From DATEDA01 sp963820965 (GTDB taxonomy: Bacteria; Pseudomonadota; Gammaproteobacteria; Burkholderiales; SG8-39), in the NCBI GenBank assembly GCA_963820965.1, contig CAWGCC010000003.1, positions 62,001 to 126,000 of the forward strand: a stretch of DNA of 64,000 nucleotides. Reading direction: 5' to 3'. Shown here piece after piece: positions 1-7,860 of this stretch. Below the pieces are notes generated by a model. That model searched no databases. It saw only the letters and a list, made by a program, of their open reading frames with translations, and was not told the origin of the DNA. Within the stretch, counting starts at the first letter, position 1; each line of letters begins with the position of its first letter. The position numbers and the translations under genes are program-made.

Positions 1-172
1 GCTGCTTGCGGACGTTCTGCGGGTTGAAGGAGCCGGGGAGTCCGGCGCGGCGGATGGTACGCCCCAACGCGGCTGGGTCGCTTCGCTTGGAGAGTGAGGT
101 CACGGCCTCGCTTTCCGAAGCCAAGGCCAACCCGCGAAGAGCTTCGCGGGTGTCGGGTCGGGACTGCGGCCC
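1..172. other. Left edge, no nameable gene
   Basis: This stretch lies downstream of the HdeD-like gene. The minus-strand frame stays open to the window edge and could be the 5' part of a gene that continues outside, but there is no convincing start codon, ribosome site or family motif. I see nothing else here except the inverted repeat at 131-150. Confidence 0.3.
131..150 (-). terminator. Inverted repeat downstream of the HdeD-like gene
   Basis: CCCGCGAAG and CTTCGCGGG form a perfect 9-bp stem with a 2-base loop, 22 bases after the stop of the HdeD-like gene on the minus strand. There is no clear T tract, so it is either a weak intrinsic terminator or a simple palindrome. Confidence 0.4.
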
Positions 173-739
173 TCACGCCGCCGCCGCCCGGCCGGCATAT
201 CCCTTCAGCTTGAATGCGAGCACGATCAGCACGATCCCGAAGAAGATCGCGTAGGCGCCGATGACCCAGATCAGCGCGAGCGCGCCGCCGCCGGGCTGGA
301 AGAAAACAAACAGGCCGAAGAGCACCGACAGCAGGCCCGACAGGCCCATCAGCCACTCGCCCTCGATCTCCTTGCGGAGGCGGATCGCGGCGGCGATCTC
401 GAAGATCCCCATCACGAACGCCCACGCGCCGATGAAGGTGACGAGGAGGAGCGCGGTCATCCCCGGCCAGAGGAACGTCACGACACCGGCCACGATGCCG
501 AGAAGCCCGACGATGACGAGAGACCAGAACGGCTTGCCGCGATCGCGCACCTTGAATGCCGCGATGAGCGCCAGGATCCCGTCGGCGAACGCGAACGCGC
601 CGAAGACGATCACCAGCGCCGCGAGCGTGATGCCCGGCCAGATGAACGCGAGGATCCCGAACAGCACTGCGACGACGCCGCGCAGTGCTATCCATCCCCA
701 GCTGCGACTCAGGTCTTCCAGCATTGCAGTGCTCGGCAT
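173..739 (-). CDS. HdeD-family integral membrane protein (DUF308)
   Basis: A 188-residue protein made almost entirely of six hydrophobic helices arranged as three repeated pairs, the pattern of the HdeD/DUF308 family. HdeD of E. coli is linked to acid resistance, but most homologues have no proven role. I chose the ATG at 739 because AAGGAGAG lies directly upstream. The frame remains open for about 120 more codons, but that extension is arginine-rich and overlaps the sulfatase gene antisense-like, so it is not coding. It ends with a short alanine tail. It lies just downstream of the sulfatase gene on the same strand. Function in this organism is unknown. Confidence 0.85.
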   Translation of the reverse strand: MPSTAMLEDLSRSWGWIALRGVVAVLFGILAFIWPGITLAALVIVFGAFAFADGILALIAAFKVRDRGKPFWSLVIVGLLGIVAGVVTFLWPGMTALLLVTFIGAWAFVMGIFEIAAAIRLRKEIEGEWLMGLSGLLSVLFGLFVFFQPGGGALALIWVIGAYAIFFGIVLIVLAFKLKGYAGRAAAA

Positions 740-821
740 GGCTCTCTCCTTTCGCAAAACGTCGGCAGCGCCGGTCCCGCGCTTGCAGCGGGCCCGGCGG
801 AATATTACGCGCCGCGGAGCG

Positions 822-2444
822 TCAGTTGCGCGGGGGCGAGAGGTTCTCGATCTGCTGCAGGCGCTTGAGCGCTTCCGCCGCCCGGAGCGAGTTGTAGTTG
901 ATGCCCGAGGCGCTGAGGCTCGACCCCTGCTGGAAGGGATAACCCGGAATGGTGGCCAGGAAATCCTTGATCTTGCCCTGCACCGGCACGAAGAGCCACA
1001 GCAGGTCGGCATACCAGCGCAGATACGAACCGGAGTCGAACGGCATCTTCTCGTAGGGATCCGCGCGCAGGTTGACGATGAGCGGCCAGTTGGTCGCACG
1101 GCGGGAGCCGAAGGCGATGTTGCCCTCGACGATCGCGAAGTTCACTTTCCACTCGTTCCAGCGCACCGCGTTCAGCTCGCCGCCCTGGCCGAAGTAGAAG
1201 TACTCCTCGCGCGGGCCCTTCTTCGCCTCGCCCTGGAAGTACGGCAGGAAGTTGTAGCCGTCGAGGTGCACCTTGAACTGCTTGCCGTGGAGCTTCGTGC
1301 CCTTCTTCAGCCGGTCGACGGCGTCGGGCATGCCGGCGGCGGCGGCGAAGGTCGGCATCCAGTCGTTGTGGCCGATCATGTCGTTATAGACCGTGCCGGG
1401 CTTGATGACGCCCGGCCACTTCACGAGCAGCGGGACGCGGTGGCCGCCTTCGAACGTCGTGCCTTTCTCGCCGTGGAACGGGGTGATGCCGCCGTCGGGC
1501 CAGGTCGTCGTCTCGGCGCCGTTGTCGGTCGAGTACATGACGATGGTGTTGTCCGCGATGCCGAGATCCTCGAGCTTCTTGAGCAGGATCCCGACGTGCC
1601 CGTCGTGCTCGACCATCCCGTCCGGGTACAGGCCGACGCCGGTCTTGCCGTCCGACTCCCGCTTCAGATGGGTCCACACGTGCATCCGGGTGCTGTTGAA
1701 CCACACGAAGAACGGCTTGCCGGACTTCGCGGCCCCGTCGAGGTACTCGAGCGCCGCCTTCAGGAACTCCTCGTCGACGGTCTCCATGCGCTTGCGCGTC
1801 AGCGCGCCGGTGTCTTCGATCTTGCCGCCGGCGGTGGACTTGATGACCCCGCGCGGACCGAACTTCTTCTTGAACTCGGGATCCTTCGGGTAGTAGTAGC
1901 CCTCGGGCTCCTCCTCCGCGTTCAGGTGGTAGAGGTTGCCGAAGAACTGGTCGAAGCCGTGCGCGGTCGGCAGGTGGTTGTCGCGGTCGCCGAAGTGGTT
2001 CTTGCCGAACTGCGCCGTCATGTAGCCCTGCTCCTTCATGATATCGGCGATGGTCGGCGTCCAGTCCGGGATGCCGTGCGGCGAGCCCGGCATGCCGATC
2101 GTCAGCAGCCCGGTGCGGAACGGGTGCTGGCCGAGCATGAACGCCGCCCGGCCGGCGGTGCAGGATTGCTCGCCGTAGGCGTCGGTGAACATCGCCCCTT
2201 CCCGGGCGATCCGGTCGATGTTCGGCGTCCGGTAACCCATGATCCCGTGGTTGTAGGCGCTGATGTTGTGCACGCCGATGTCGTCGCCCCAGATGACGAG
2301 GACGTTCGGCTTCTTGCCCGACGGCGCGGCCGCCGCCTTCGCGTCGGCCTTCTTGGCGGGCGCCTGGGCCGCTGCCGGCATGACGAAGCCGGCGAGCGCC
2401 GCGAACACGATCAGCCATCTCATGACTCGAAAGACATATTGCAT
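822..2444 (-). CDS. Periplasmic arylsulfatase-type sulfatase
   Basis: A 540-residue alkaline-phosphatase-superfamily sulfatase that hydrolyses sulfate esters after export. The first 27 residues form a signal peptide ending AAA-Q. Metal-binding aspartates are at D54-D55 (IWGDDIG). The formylglycine motif is CTAGR with Cys95; this is the C-x-A-x-R variant rather than the commoner C-x-P-x-R. The start at 2444 is set by AAAGGAG upstream. No formylglycine-generating enzyme lies in this window, so the activating enzyme must be elsewhere. The substrate cannot be read from sequence. The HdeD-like gene follows on the same strand after about 80 bases. Confidence 0.9.
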   Translation of the reverse strand: MQYVFRVMRWLIVFAALAGFVMPAAAQAPAKKADAKAAAAPSGKKPNVLVIWGDDIGVHNISAYNHGIMGYRTPNIDRIAREGAMFTDAYGEQSCTAGRAAFMLGQHPFRTGLLTIGMPGSPHGIPDWTPTIADIMKEQGYMTAQFGKNHFGDRDNHLPTAHGFDQFFGNLYHLNAEEEPEGYYYPKDPEFKKKFGPRGVIKSTAGGKIEDTGALTRKRMETVDEEFLKAALEYLDGAAKSGKPFFVWFNSTRMHVWTHLKRESDGKTGVGLYPDGMVEHDGHVGILLKKLEDLGIADNTIVMYSTDNGAETTTWPDGGITPFHGEKGTTFEGGHRVPLLVKWPGVIKPGTVYNDMIGHNDWMPTFAAAAGMPDAVDRLKKGTKLHGKQFKVHLDGYNFLPYFQGEAKKGPREEYFYFGQGGELNAVRWNEWKVNFAIVEGNIAFGSRRATNWPLIVNLRADPYEKMPFDSGSYLRWYADLLWLFVPVQGKIKDFLATIPGYPFQQGSSLSASGINYNSLRAAEALKRLQQIENLSPPRN

Positions 2445-2578
2445 GATCAGCTTCTCCTTTCGATGAAGCCGGCCACGGCCGGCGGCCCACGGTCCTACAC
2501 GTGCAAACGCGATACCACCTCCTCCTGCGTGCTCACCTCCACCATCAAGAGACGACGCGGGCTCGGCCGCGATGAATG

Positions 2579-3286
2579 TCAAGCGCCGCAGTGCTGCAGC
2601 TGGGGCACCGCGAAGAGCGCGATCCCCGCCAGGATGATCCACGGCAGCCACCGCCGAACCGCCGGCCCGCCCGCAACGGGTGCAGCGGGTGAGGCCGCAC
2701 CTCCTGTGTCGGCGGCATGGCCCAGGCTCGACAGGAACGCCCCGACGCTCGCGAAGCCGAGCGCGGCTGCGATGCGGCCATCCAATCCCGACTTCAGGAA
2801 CCCGGCCTGGCCCGCGAGCAGACGCGCGAGCCCGCCCGCGTCGAGGTCGTGCTGGCCGACATGCCGCTTGAGGAATGCCAGCGCCATCGTCGTGGCGAGC
2901 GCCATGAAGTTCGCCGCCGACGCCGCGTTCAGCCCGGCGATCGAGCCGACCGCGCTGACGAGGCTGCCGGTCTTGGCGCCGAAGATGTCCGGCAGCAGCG
3001 AGCCGCCGAGCTTGAGGAGTGCGTTGGTCTTCGCGCCGCCGCCGAGGAAGCTGCCGAGGTTCCCGAGGATCCCTGTGTCGAGTCCCGGAGCATCGAGCAG
3101 GCTCATCAGCGCCGCCGCGCCCGCCGGCGTGGACGTCTTCTGCATCAGCCCGCCGAGGACCGCGGGAAGTGCGACGGCGACCGCGGGCTCCATTTTCGAT
3201 TCGGACGCGCCCAGAAACCCGCCCGCCGCGCCGATGAGCTGCGGGCCGAGGGCGCCCGACATCAGCGCCAGCAGATTGGCCGCCAT
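2579..3286 (-). CDS. DUF937/YidB-like protein with C-terminal membrane segment
   Basis: A 235-residue protein. The N-terminal about 150 residues are glycine- and alanine-rich helices typical of DUF937 (YidB-like) proteins, for example the LGSFLGGGAKTNALLKLGG stretch. A single hydrophobic segment near the C terminus (WLPWIILAGIALFAVPQL) should anchor it in a membrane. AGGAG precedes the ATG at 3286. No catalytic residue is evident and the family has no settled function. It lies upstream of the sulfatase on the same strand, with a gap of about 130 bases. Confidence 0.75.
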   Translation of the reverse strand: MAANLLALMSGALGPQLIGAAGGFLGASESKMEPAVAVALPAVLGGLMQKTSTPAGAAALMSLLDAPGLDTGILGNLGSFLGGGAKTNALLKLGGSLLPDIFGAKTGSLVSAVGSIAGLNAASAANFMALATTMALAFLKRHVGQHDLDAGGLARLLAGQAGFLKSGLDGRIAAALGFASVGAFLSSLGHAADTGGAASPAAPVAGGPAVRRWLPWIILAGIALFAVPQLQHCGA

Positions 3287-3435
3287 GCGTCTCCTGTGCA
3301 GTGGCGGAAAGCTTGCGGGCCTCCATGCCCGAGCCTTCCGCACGTCCGCGATCGGACAGCCGCCGGGAAGCAGCGGAGGGGCGAGGGAGGAGCTAGCCTC
3401 TGCCCCCCGGCGGCGCCGATGTGAACTCTTTCTTG

Positions 3436-3858
3436 TTACTGCGCCGCCGCGACGGGCCGCGTACCCGCTCGCGCGGGCAACCCAAAGCATTCGCCGGCCA
3501 GCGCAGCCCGCACCGCGGGCACCAGCGTCCGGAGCGCCGCGCGCTTCGCGACGAGACCCAGCACTCCGATCTCGGCCGCCTGGTCCGCGATGCCGCCCTC
3601 GTCGTCACCGGTGACGAGAACGACGCGTCGCTGCGGATCGTCTCCCAGGAGTGCCGCTGCGGCGGCGAGTCCGTCCAGGCCGGGCATCGAAACGTCGGTC
3701 ACGATCGCTTCGGGCAAAAGCGATCTCGCTGCGGCGACGAGCGCGAACCCGTCCGACACCGTTGCCACGACCTCGAACTCCTGTTCGAGGATGGCGCCAA
3801 GCAGCCTCGCGACCGTCGCGTGATCGTCGGCAAGAATCAACCGGGGACGGATCGACAT
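3436..3858 (-). CDS. Stand-alone response regulator receiver protein
   Basis: A 140-residue CheY-like receiver with no output domain. The acidic pocket is D11-D12 (ADDHA), the phospho-acceptor is Asp55 (IVTDVSMPG), and the family threonine is in VLVTGDD. The start at 3858 has AAAGGCGAG upstream. Its N-terminal half resembles that of the NarL-type regulator encoded just upstream (both have a DGFALV-A pattern after the second strand), so it looks like a duplicate that has lost the DNA-binding domain. It may act as a phosphate sink or modulator for the MASE1 kinase pathway; that role is inference. Confidence 0.8.
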   Translation of the reverse strand: MSIRPRLILADDHATVARLLGAILEQEFEVVATVSDGFALVAAARSLLPEAIVTDVSMPGLDGLAAAAALLGDDPQRRVVLVTGDDEGGIADQAAEIGVLGLVAKRAALRTLVPAVRAALAGECFGLPARAGTRPVAAAQ

Positions 3859-3988
3859 CGCTCGCCTTTCGGACTGGACGTGGCAGGAGCGCGCTCGCAT
3901 CGTGCGGGGGAGCTTAGTCCCCCGATCTGGCCGCCGACAGCGGAAAACGGCGGGGGGCCGGGCTCCGAAAAAATACGGAGCCGCCGGC

Positions 3989-4615
3989 TCAAGCCTCGAT
4001 GAGTCCGATACGGATCGCGTGCCGGAGAAGCTCGGCGGTCGTCTGGACGCCGAGCGCCTCCATCATGTCGTACTTGTGCGTCTCCACGGTGCGCGGCGAG
4101 AGGTCGAGCTTCGCCGCGATCTGCTTGACGCGCAGCCCCTCTGCCAGGAGCCGCAGCACGTCGAGCTGGCGCGGGGTCAGCGCAGCAGCCGGCCGCGGGG
4201 CGGCCAGCGCGGCCAGCGCCTCTTTCGCGATCCGCGGCGTGACGTAGAAGCGGCCTTCCAGGACGTGCTCGATTGCGGCGATGAGCTCCTCGCCTGCGGC
4301 GTGCTTGAGCACGAACCCCGTGGCACCGACGCGCAGCGCTTCGGCGGCGAGATCGGGATCGGCGTGCATCGTCAGGAACACGACCCTGACGGAATGACCT
4401 TCCGCAGCAAGCCGGCGCACCGCTTCGAGGCCGGTCAGGCCGGGCATGTCGATATCCGCGACGATGACGTCGGGCTGCATGCTCTTCGCGGCATCGACCA
4501 GCGCAAAGCCGTCGCCGACAGTGCCGACGAGCTCGAAACGCCGGCCGAGCAGCCGGCTCAGGCCCTCGGCGACGATCGCATGGTCATCCGCGAGAAGCAC
4601 CGTCGTGCGGCCCAT
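3989..4615 (-). CDS. NarL/FixJ-family response regulator
   Basis: A 208-residue two-component regulator. It has an N-terminal receiver (ADDHA acidic pair; phospho-acceptor in VIVADIDMPG near residue 55; K in VLKHAAG) and a C-terminal LuxR-type helix-turn-helix (LTPRQLDVLRLLAEG...LSPRTVETHKYDMM). Its start overlaps the end of the histidine kinase gene by 32 bases, with GAGGAGGGAG as ribosome site, so the two should be translationally coupled. By position it is the cognate regulator of that kinase. Confidence 0.93.
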   Translation of the reverse strand: MGRTTVLLADDHAIVAEGLSRLLGRRFELVGTVGDGFALVDAAKSMQPDVIVADIDMPGLTGLEAVRRLAAEGHSVRVVFLTMHADPDLAAEALRVGATGFVLKHAAGEELIAAIEHVLEGRFYVTPRIAKEALAALAAPRPAAALTPRQLDVLRLLAEGLRVKQIAAKLDLSPRTVETHKYDMMEALGVQTTAELLRHAIRIGLIEA

Positions 4616-6290
4616 CCGCTCCCTCCTCGATCGGGACCTCGACGTCGATCCTGGTCCCGTTTCCGGGCCGCGTGGCGAGGGTGAGACGGCCGCCCACGGC
4701 ACGCACGCGCTCCTCGAGACTCACGAGACCGAGACTGCGCCTTGTGGCGGCGGCCTCGCGGTCGAAGCCGCGGCCATCGTCATCGATGACGAGCTTGACG
4801 GTATCGCCCCGGTTCGCCAGCCGGACCCACACGCGGCCCGCCTGCGCGTGCCGGGCCACGTTCCGCAGCGCTTCCTGGGCGACGCGAAAGAGACAGAGCG
4901 CGACGCAGGGCGGAACCCGTCGCCGCTCGCTGTCGTCCTCGAAATCGACCTCGATGCCGTGTCGCCGGGCGAACTCGCGGCAGTGTCCCCGCAGCGCGCC
5001 GCCGAGCCCGAGGTGCCGCAGCGCCGTGGGGTGCAACTCATGCGAGAGATCGCGAAGCACGTGGGCAAGCTCGTTCACACCCGCCTGCAAGCGTTCGATA
5101 TCGGCCGTCGTCTCCGCCGACCCGTTGTCCCGCACGCGCTGCCGGACCTGGCTCAGGCCGATCGCCACCGCCGCGAGCCGTTGCCCGACGTCGTCGTGCA
5201 GGTCGCGGGCGATCCGCGTGCGCTCGGTTTCCTGCGCGGTGATGAGGCGCCCGGCGAGGTCCCGGACCTGCGCGAAGCTCTCCCGAAGCGCCTGCTGCCC
5301 GGTGCGGATCGCCGCGGCCGCGCGCGCCCGCTCGTCCATCAGCATCGCGAGAATCAGCAGCGGCGCCGCCATCGCGAACAGGAACATCTGTAGCCGGAAG
5401 ACGTTGTCGATGGCTGCTCCCTGGGTGAACGGGCCATGCCCCGCGACGGCGCACGAGATCGAGAGCAACGCGAGCGCGAACAGGGCCGACGCCACGCCCG
5501 CCACGCCGAAGCGGGTGGCGGCCCACAGCAGCAGCGGCAGTGGCGTGTACAGGAGCGCCGGCGGGGCCGCCGGCGCGGCCAGCACGACGGAGCAGATGAC
5601 GTAGATGCCAACGCCGACCAGCGCGGCTTCCGCGCAGCGCGCCAGCCGGGCGCGCCGCACCCATCCCGCGCCTTCCGATGCCCATAGGACCATCGCGGGC
5701 ACCAGCGTGAGGAAGCCCATCGCGTTCGACAGATAGGCGGACCGCCACGCGAGCCAGGTTGGCTGCGCGGCCGCCGCGTCGAGCATCGACATCACCGCGT
5801 TGGGTGCGAGCAGGCTGACGGCAGCCGGGACCGCGATCACCGCGACTGCGAGATAGATCGCGAGGTCGCGCAAGGTGCCGAAGGGATGGCCCGTGCCGAC
5901 GAGCGCTCGCAGGGCGCCGGCGGCACAAGCGGTCAGCGTCCAGTTGAGGCCGATCTGCCAGAGGAGCCGCCAGGCGGGGAACCCCGCGTCGGCATTCGCC
6001 GCGAAGTGCGCGGGCACGATCGCGAGCAGGGGGATCCACCAGTGCCGCGGCGAAGTCAGCAAGAGCGCCGTGAGGAGGACGGCGTTCGGCGGCCAGATCG
6101 CCGAGACTGCGAGCCCGGGGAACCTCAGCGCCAGGCCGAGCTCGGCCGCGGCGTAGTACAGCGCGGCAGCGAAGACCGCGAGCGCGAGCGGGTGCCCGAG
6201 GCGCGCCGGTTCACCGCCCTGAAGCGGCCGGGCAATGGAAGTGGGCGCCGCGAGCGACTCGGGCATGATTTGACGGCCGATGCTGCTCAT
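4584..6290 (-). CDS. MASE1-domain sensor histidine kinase (NarX-type)
   Basis: A 568-residue kinase. Residues about 33-320 form the multi-helix MASE1 membrane sensor (signature-like GLAVSAIWPPNAVLL near 60). A HisKA_3 dimerisation domain follows with the phospho-acceptor His365 in RIARDLHDDVGQRL, then a HATPase_c domain (N and DDGRGFD boxes). The ligand of MASE1 is unknown. It lies 66 bases downstream of the JAMM gene of the ubiquitin-like operon on the same strand, so cotranscription is possible but not shown. A second in-frame ATG lies eight codons in. Confidence 0.92.
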   Translation of the reverse strand: MSSIGRQIMPESLAAPTSIARPLQGGEPARLGHPLALAVFAAALYYAAAELGLALRFPGLAVSAIWPPNAVLLTALLLTSPRHWWIPLLAIVPAHFAANADAGFPAWRLLWQIGLNWTLTACAAGALRALVGTGHPFGTLRDLAIYLAVAVIAVPAAVSLLAPNAVMSMLDAAAAQPTWLAWRSAYLSNAMGFLTLVPAMVLWASEGAGWVRRARLARCAEAALVGVGIYVICSVVLAAPAAPPALLYTPLPLLLWAATRFGVAGVASALFALALLSISCAVAGHGPFTQGAAIDNVFRLQMFLFAMAAPLLILAMLMDERARAAAAIRTGQQALRESFAQVRDLAGRLITAQETERTRIARDLHDDVGQRLAAVAIGLSQVRQRVRDNGSAETTADIERLQAGVNELAHVLRDLSHELHPTALRHLGLGGALRGHCREFARRHGIEVDFEDDSERRRVPPCVALCLFRVAQEALRNVARHAQAGRVWVRLANRGDTVKLVIDDDGRGFDREAAATRRSLGLVSLEERVRAVGGRLTLATRPGNGTRIDVEVPIEEGADGPHDGASRG

Positions 6291-6356
6291 CGTGGCGCGG
6301 CGGATGCTACTTCGGAATGAACAACCTCGTCTGCACCGGCGCCGGAACCGGCGCGG

Positions 6357-6953
6357 CTAGAGTCCGGCGCCGAAGAGCGCGCCGAGCGGCGCGAGCGATG
6401 GCGAGACGAGGACGTCGAACCCGGGCTCGGCCGAGTCGGGCCCGGCATAGCAGGCCATCTCGGCACGCAGCGGGTCGACCACGAGCCCGAGCGAGTAGGG
6501 CTGCCGGAAGAAGGCGCGCTGCGTCTCCCGGTCGGTGCCGCTGAAGAAGGCGCCGAGCCCCGGGTGGCTGTGGTACCAGCCGACCACGCTCATGCCCGCG
6601 TCGAGGAACGGCGCCGCGCGCTGCCAGAGCTGCGGCGCCATGCGCAGCGACACCGGCGAGTTGTCGAAGCGCTCGCTCGGCACCTGCGCCCCGACCGCGA
6701 CCAGATAACCGAATCCGTGCCGCGGCGTGACCGGCAGCGCGTAGGCATGGCCCACGAGCAGCCCGCCCATCTCGTCCCGGCTCGAACGCAGATGCGCTGC
6801 GATCTCGTGCGCAGCCGGCGCCGCGACGAGCGCGAGCGGTGCGGCGTTGGCGTGCGCGAGGAGCTGCACGGCCGGCGCCGCGCCGACGCCTTGCGCCAGC
6901 GCGGCGAAGTCGCGCAAGCGGTCCTCGACCCGGTCGCTCAACCAGCGGATCAC
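6357..6953 (-). CDS. JAMM/JAB (MPN) isopeptidase of a ubiquitin-like operon
   Basis: A 198-residue JAB/MPN metalloprotease, the deubiquitinase-type member of the operon. The full JAMM motif is visible: Glu61 in EMGGLLVG, then H128-S-H130-x7-S138-x2-D141 (YHSHPGLGAFFSGTD), so the zinc site is intact. By family it should cleave the isopeptide bond between the ubiquitin-like protein and its targets, or trim the precursor. The GTG start overlaps the TGA stop of the E2 gene (GTGA), a tight coupling. This is the last gene of the six-gene set. Confidence 0.92.
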   Translation of the reverse strand: MIRWLSDRVEDRLRDFAALAQGVGAAPAVQLLAHANAAPLALVAAPAAHEIAAHLRSSRDEMGGLLVGHAYALPVTPRHGFGYLVAVGAQVPSERFDNSPVSLRMAPQLWQRAAPFLDAGMSVVGWYHSHPGLGAFFSGTDRETQRAFFRQPYSLGLVVDPLRAEMACYAGPDSAEPGFDVLVSPSLAPLGALFGAGL

Positions 6954-7591
6954 GCTGTGACCTCCACGCGCGCGCCGCAGCGCGGGCAGGCCACCGCGCC
7001 GCTCTTTCCCGCCGCCACGCGCAGCGTCACCCCGCACCCGGTGCACTCGACGAGCCGCTTTGCCGGAGCGGCGTCGTCTCGCCCCGGCCAGGCGACGGTC
7101 GGGCGCTTCTCCCGGCGCGGCGCCTCGATTGCGACCGAAGGGAATGCGCGCGGATTCTGCGCGAGCGCCATTCGATACCATGCGGCGGCGAGCCCGTTCG
7201 CCGCGGAGTGCAGGTTCACGATCGCGGGATCGAGGGCGAGGAGCCGCATCACGCGCACGACGAGGAGATCGAGGCCCTCGGTCGGCATCCACGTCATGCC
7301 GTGACACACTACGCCGCTCGCGTACACGTTCGGGTTGAACACCGGCGTCGTGATCGTGAGCCGCGGTTCCTGCAGGGGGTACGCCTCGGGCAGCTCGACG
7401 ACGAGTTCGCAGGCCGCCTGCCGATCGAGCGGGAAGCCGGCGCTGCGTGCGGTCGGAATCGCGAGGCGCAGCCGGACGCGGCGCGGCGGCTGGCCGGCAA
7501 TCTCGAGCACGGCGAGCAGCCCGCGGTACTGCGCCTCGAGCGCGTGCAACCTTCGAACGTCCTCCTCGCGGCGGCGCGCGCGCGGATCCAC
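6950..7591 (-). CDS. UBC-fold E2-like conjugating enzyme with C-terminal zinc ribbon
   Basis: A 213-residue protein. Residues about 10-150 have the E2 pattern: ELVVELPEAYPLQEP (the strand-turn before the active site), then NPNVYASGVVC, which matches the eukaryotic Ubc9 active site HPNVYPSGTVC position for position. The catalytic cysteine is Cys96, followed by the conserved W-x-P (W101). Residues 183-205 form a zinc ribbon (CTGC...CPRC) not found in standard E2s. The start is GTG at 7591 with GGAAG upstream, 12 bases after the ubiquitin-like gene. It should carry the ubiquitin-like protein as a thioester from the neighbouring E1. Confidence 0.88.
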   Translation of the reverse strand: MDPRARRREEDVRRLHALEAQYRGLLAVLEIAGQPPRRVRLRLAIPTARSAGFPLDRQAACELVVELPEAYPLQEPRLTITTPVFNPNVYASGVVCHGMTWMPTEGLDLLVVRVMRLLALDPAIVNLHSAANGLAAAWYRMALAQNPRAFPSVAIEAPRREKRPTVAWPGRDDAAPAKRLVECTGCGVTLRVAAGKSGAVACPRCGARVEVTA

Positions 7592-7603
7592 GCGGGCTTC
7601 CGC

Positions 7604-7855
7604 TCAGCCGGCGACGAGCACCGGCTGCAGCTCGAGCACGTCGCCCGGCTGGACACCGGCGCGCCCGATCGGCTCGGCCGGGTTCAGCGACTTGCCGCGC
7701 GTCACGTTGACGACCGTGTAATCCGCGTCGCCCGGCAGCGCCCAGTTTTCGATCGCCGAGTGCACGATATCGCCCACGGTGTTCTCGGAGGACACGGCGA
7801 TCTCGGCCTTCCGGGACTGGTCGGCGGTGCGCACGATCAGGCTGACTTCGCTCAT
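7604..7855 (-). CDS. Ubiquitin-like protein (beta-grasp, YukD-like)
   Basis: An 83-residue single-domain protein with the spacing of a beta-grasp ubiquitin-like fold: strand, turn, strand, helix (NTVGDIVHSAIENW), then VVNVTRGKSLNPAEPIGRAGVQPGDVLEL, where the PxxxxGVQPGDVLEL ending is typical of YukD/ubiquitin-like proteins. It ends ...LVAG, so the terminal residue is a free glycine preceded by alanine rather than the double glycine of ubiquitin. No trimming would be needed to expose it. It lies between the E1 and E2 genes; its ribosome site GGAG lies within the last codons of the E1 gene. Predicted modifier of the system. Confidence 0.85.
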   Translation of the reverse strand: MSEVSLIVRTADQSRKAEIAVSSENTVGDIVHSAIENWALPGDADYTVVNVTRGKSLNPAEPIGRAGVQPGDVLELQPVLVAG

Positions 7856-7860
7856 TCACT

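Noticed and set aside
261..3614. A 1117-codon plus-strand open frame opposite the HdeD and sulfatase genes
   Set aside because: It is antisense to genes with clear family motifs and ribosome sites. Its composition (arginine, alanine and glutamate blocks) is that of a GC-rich shadow frame.
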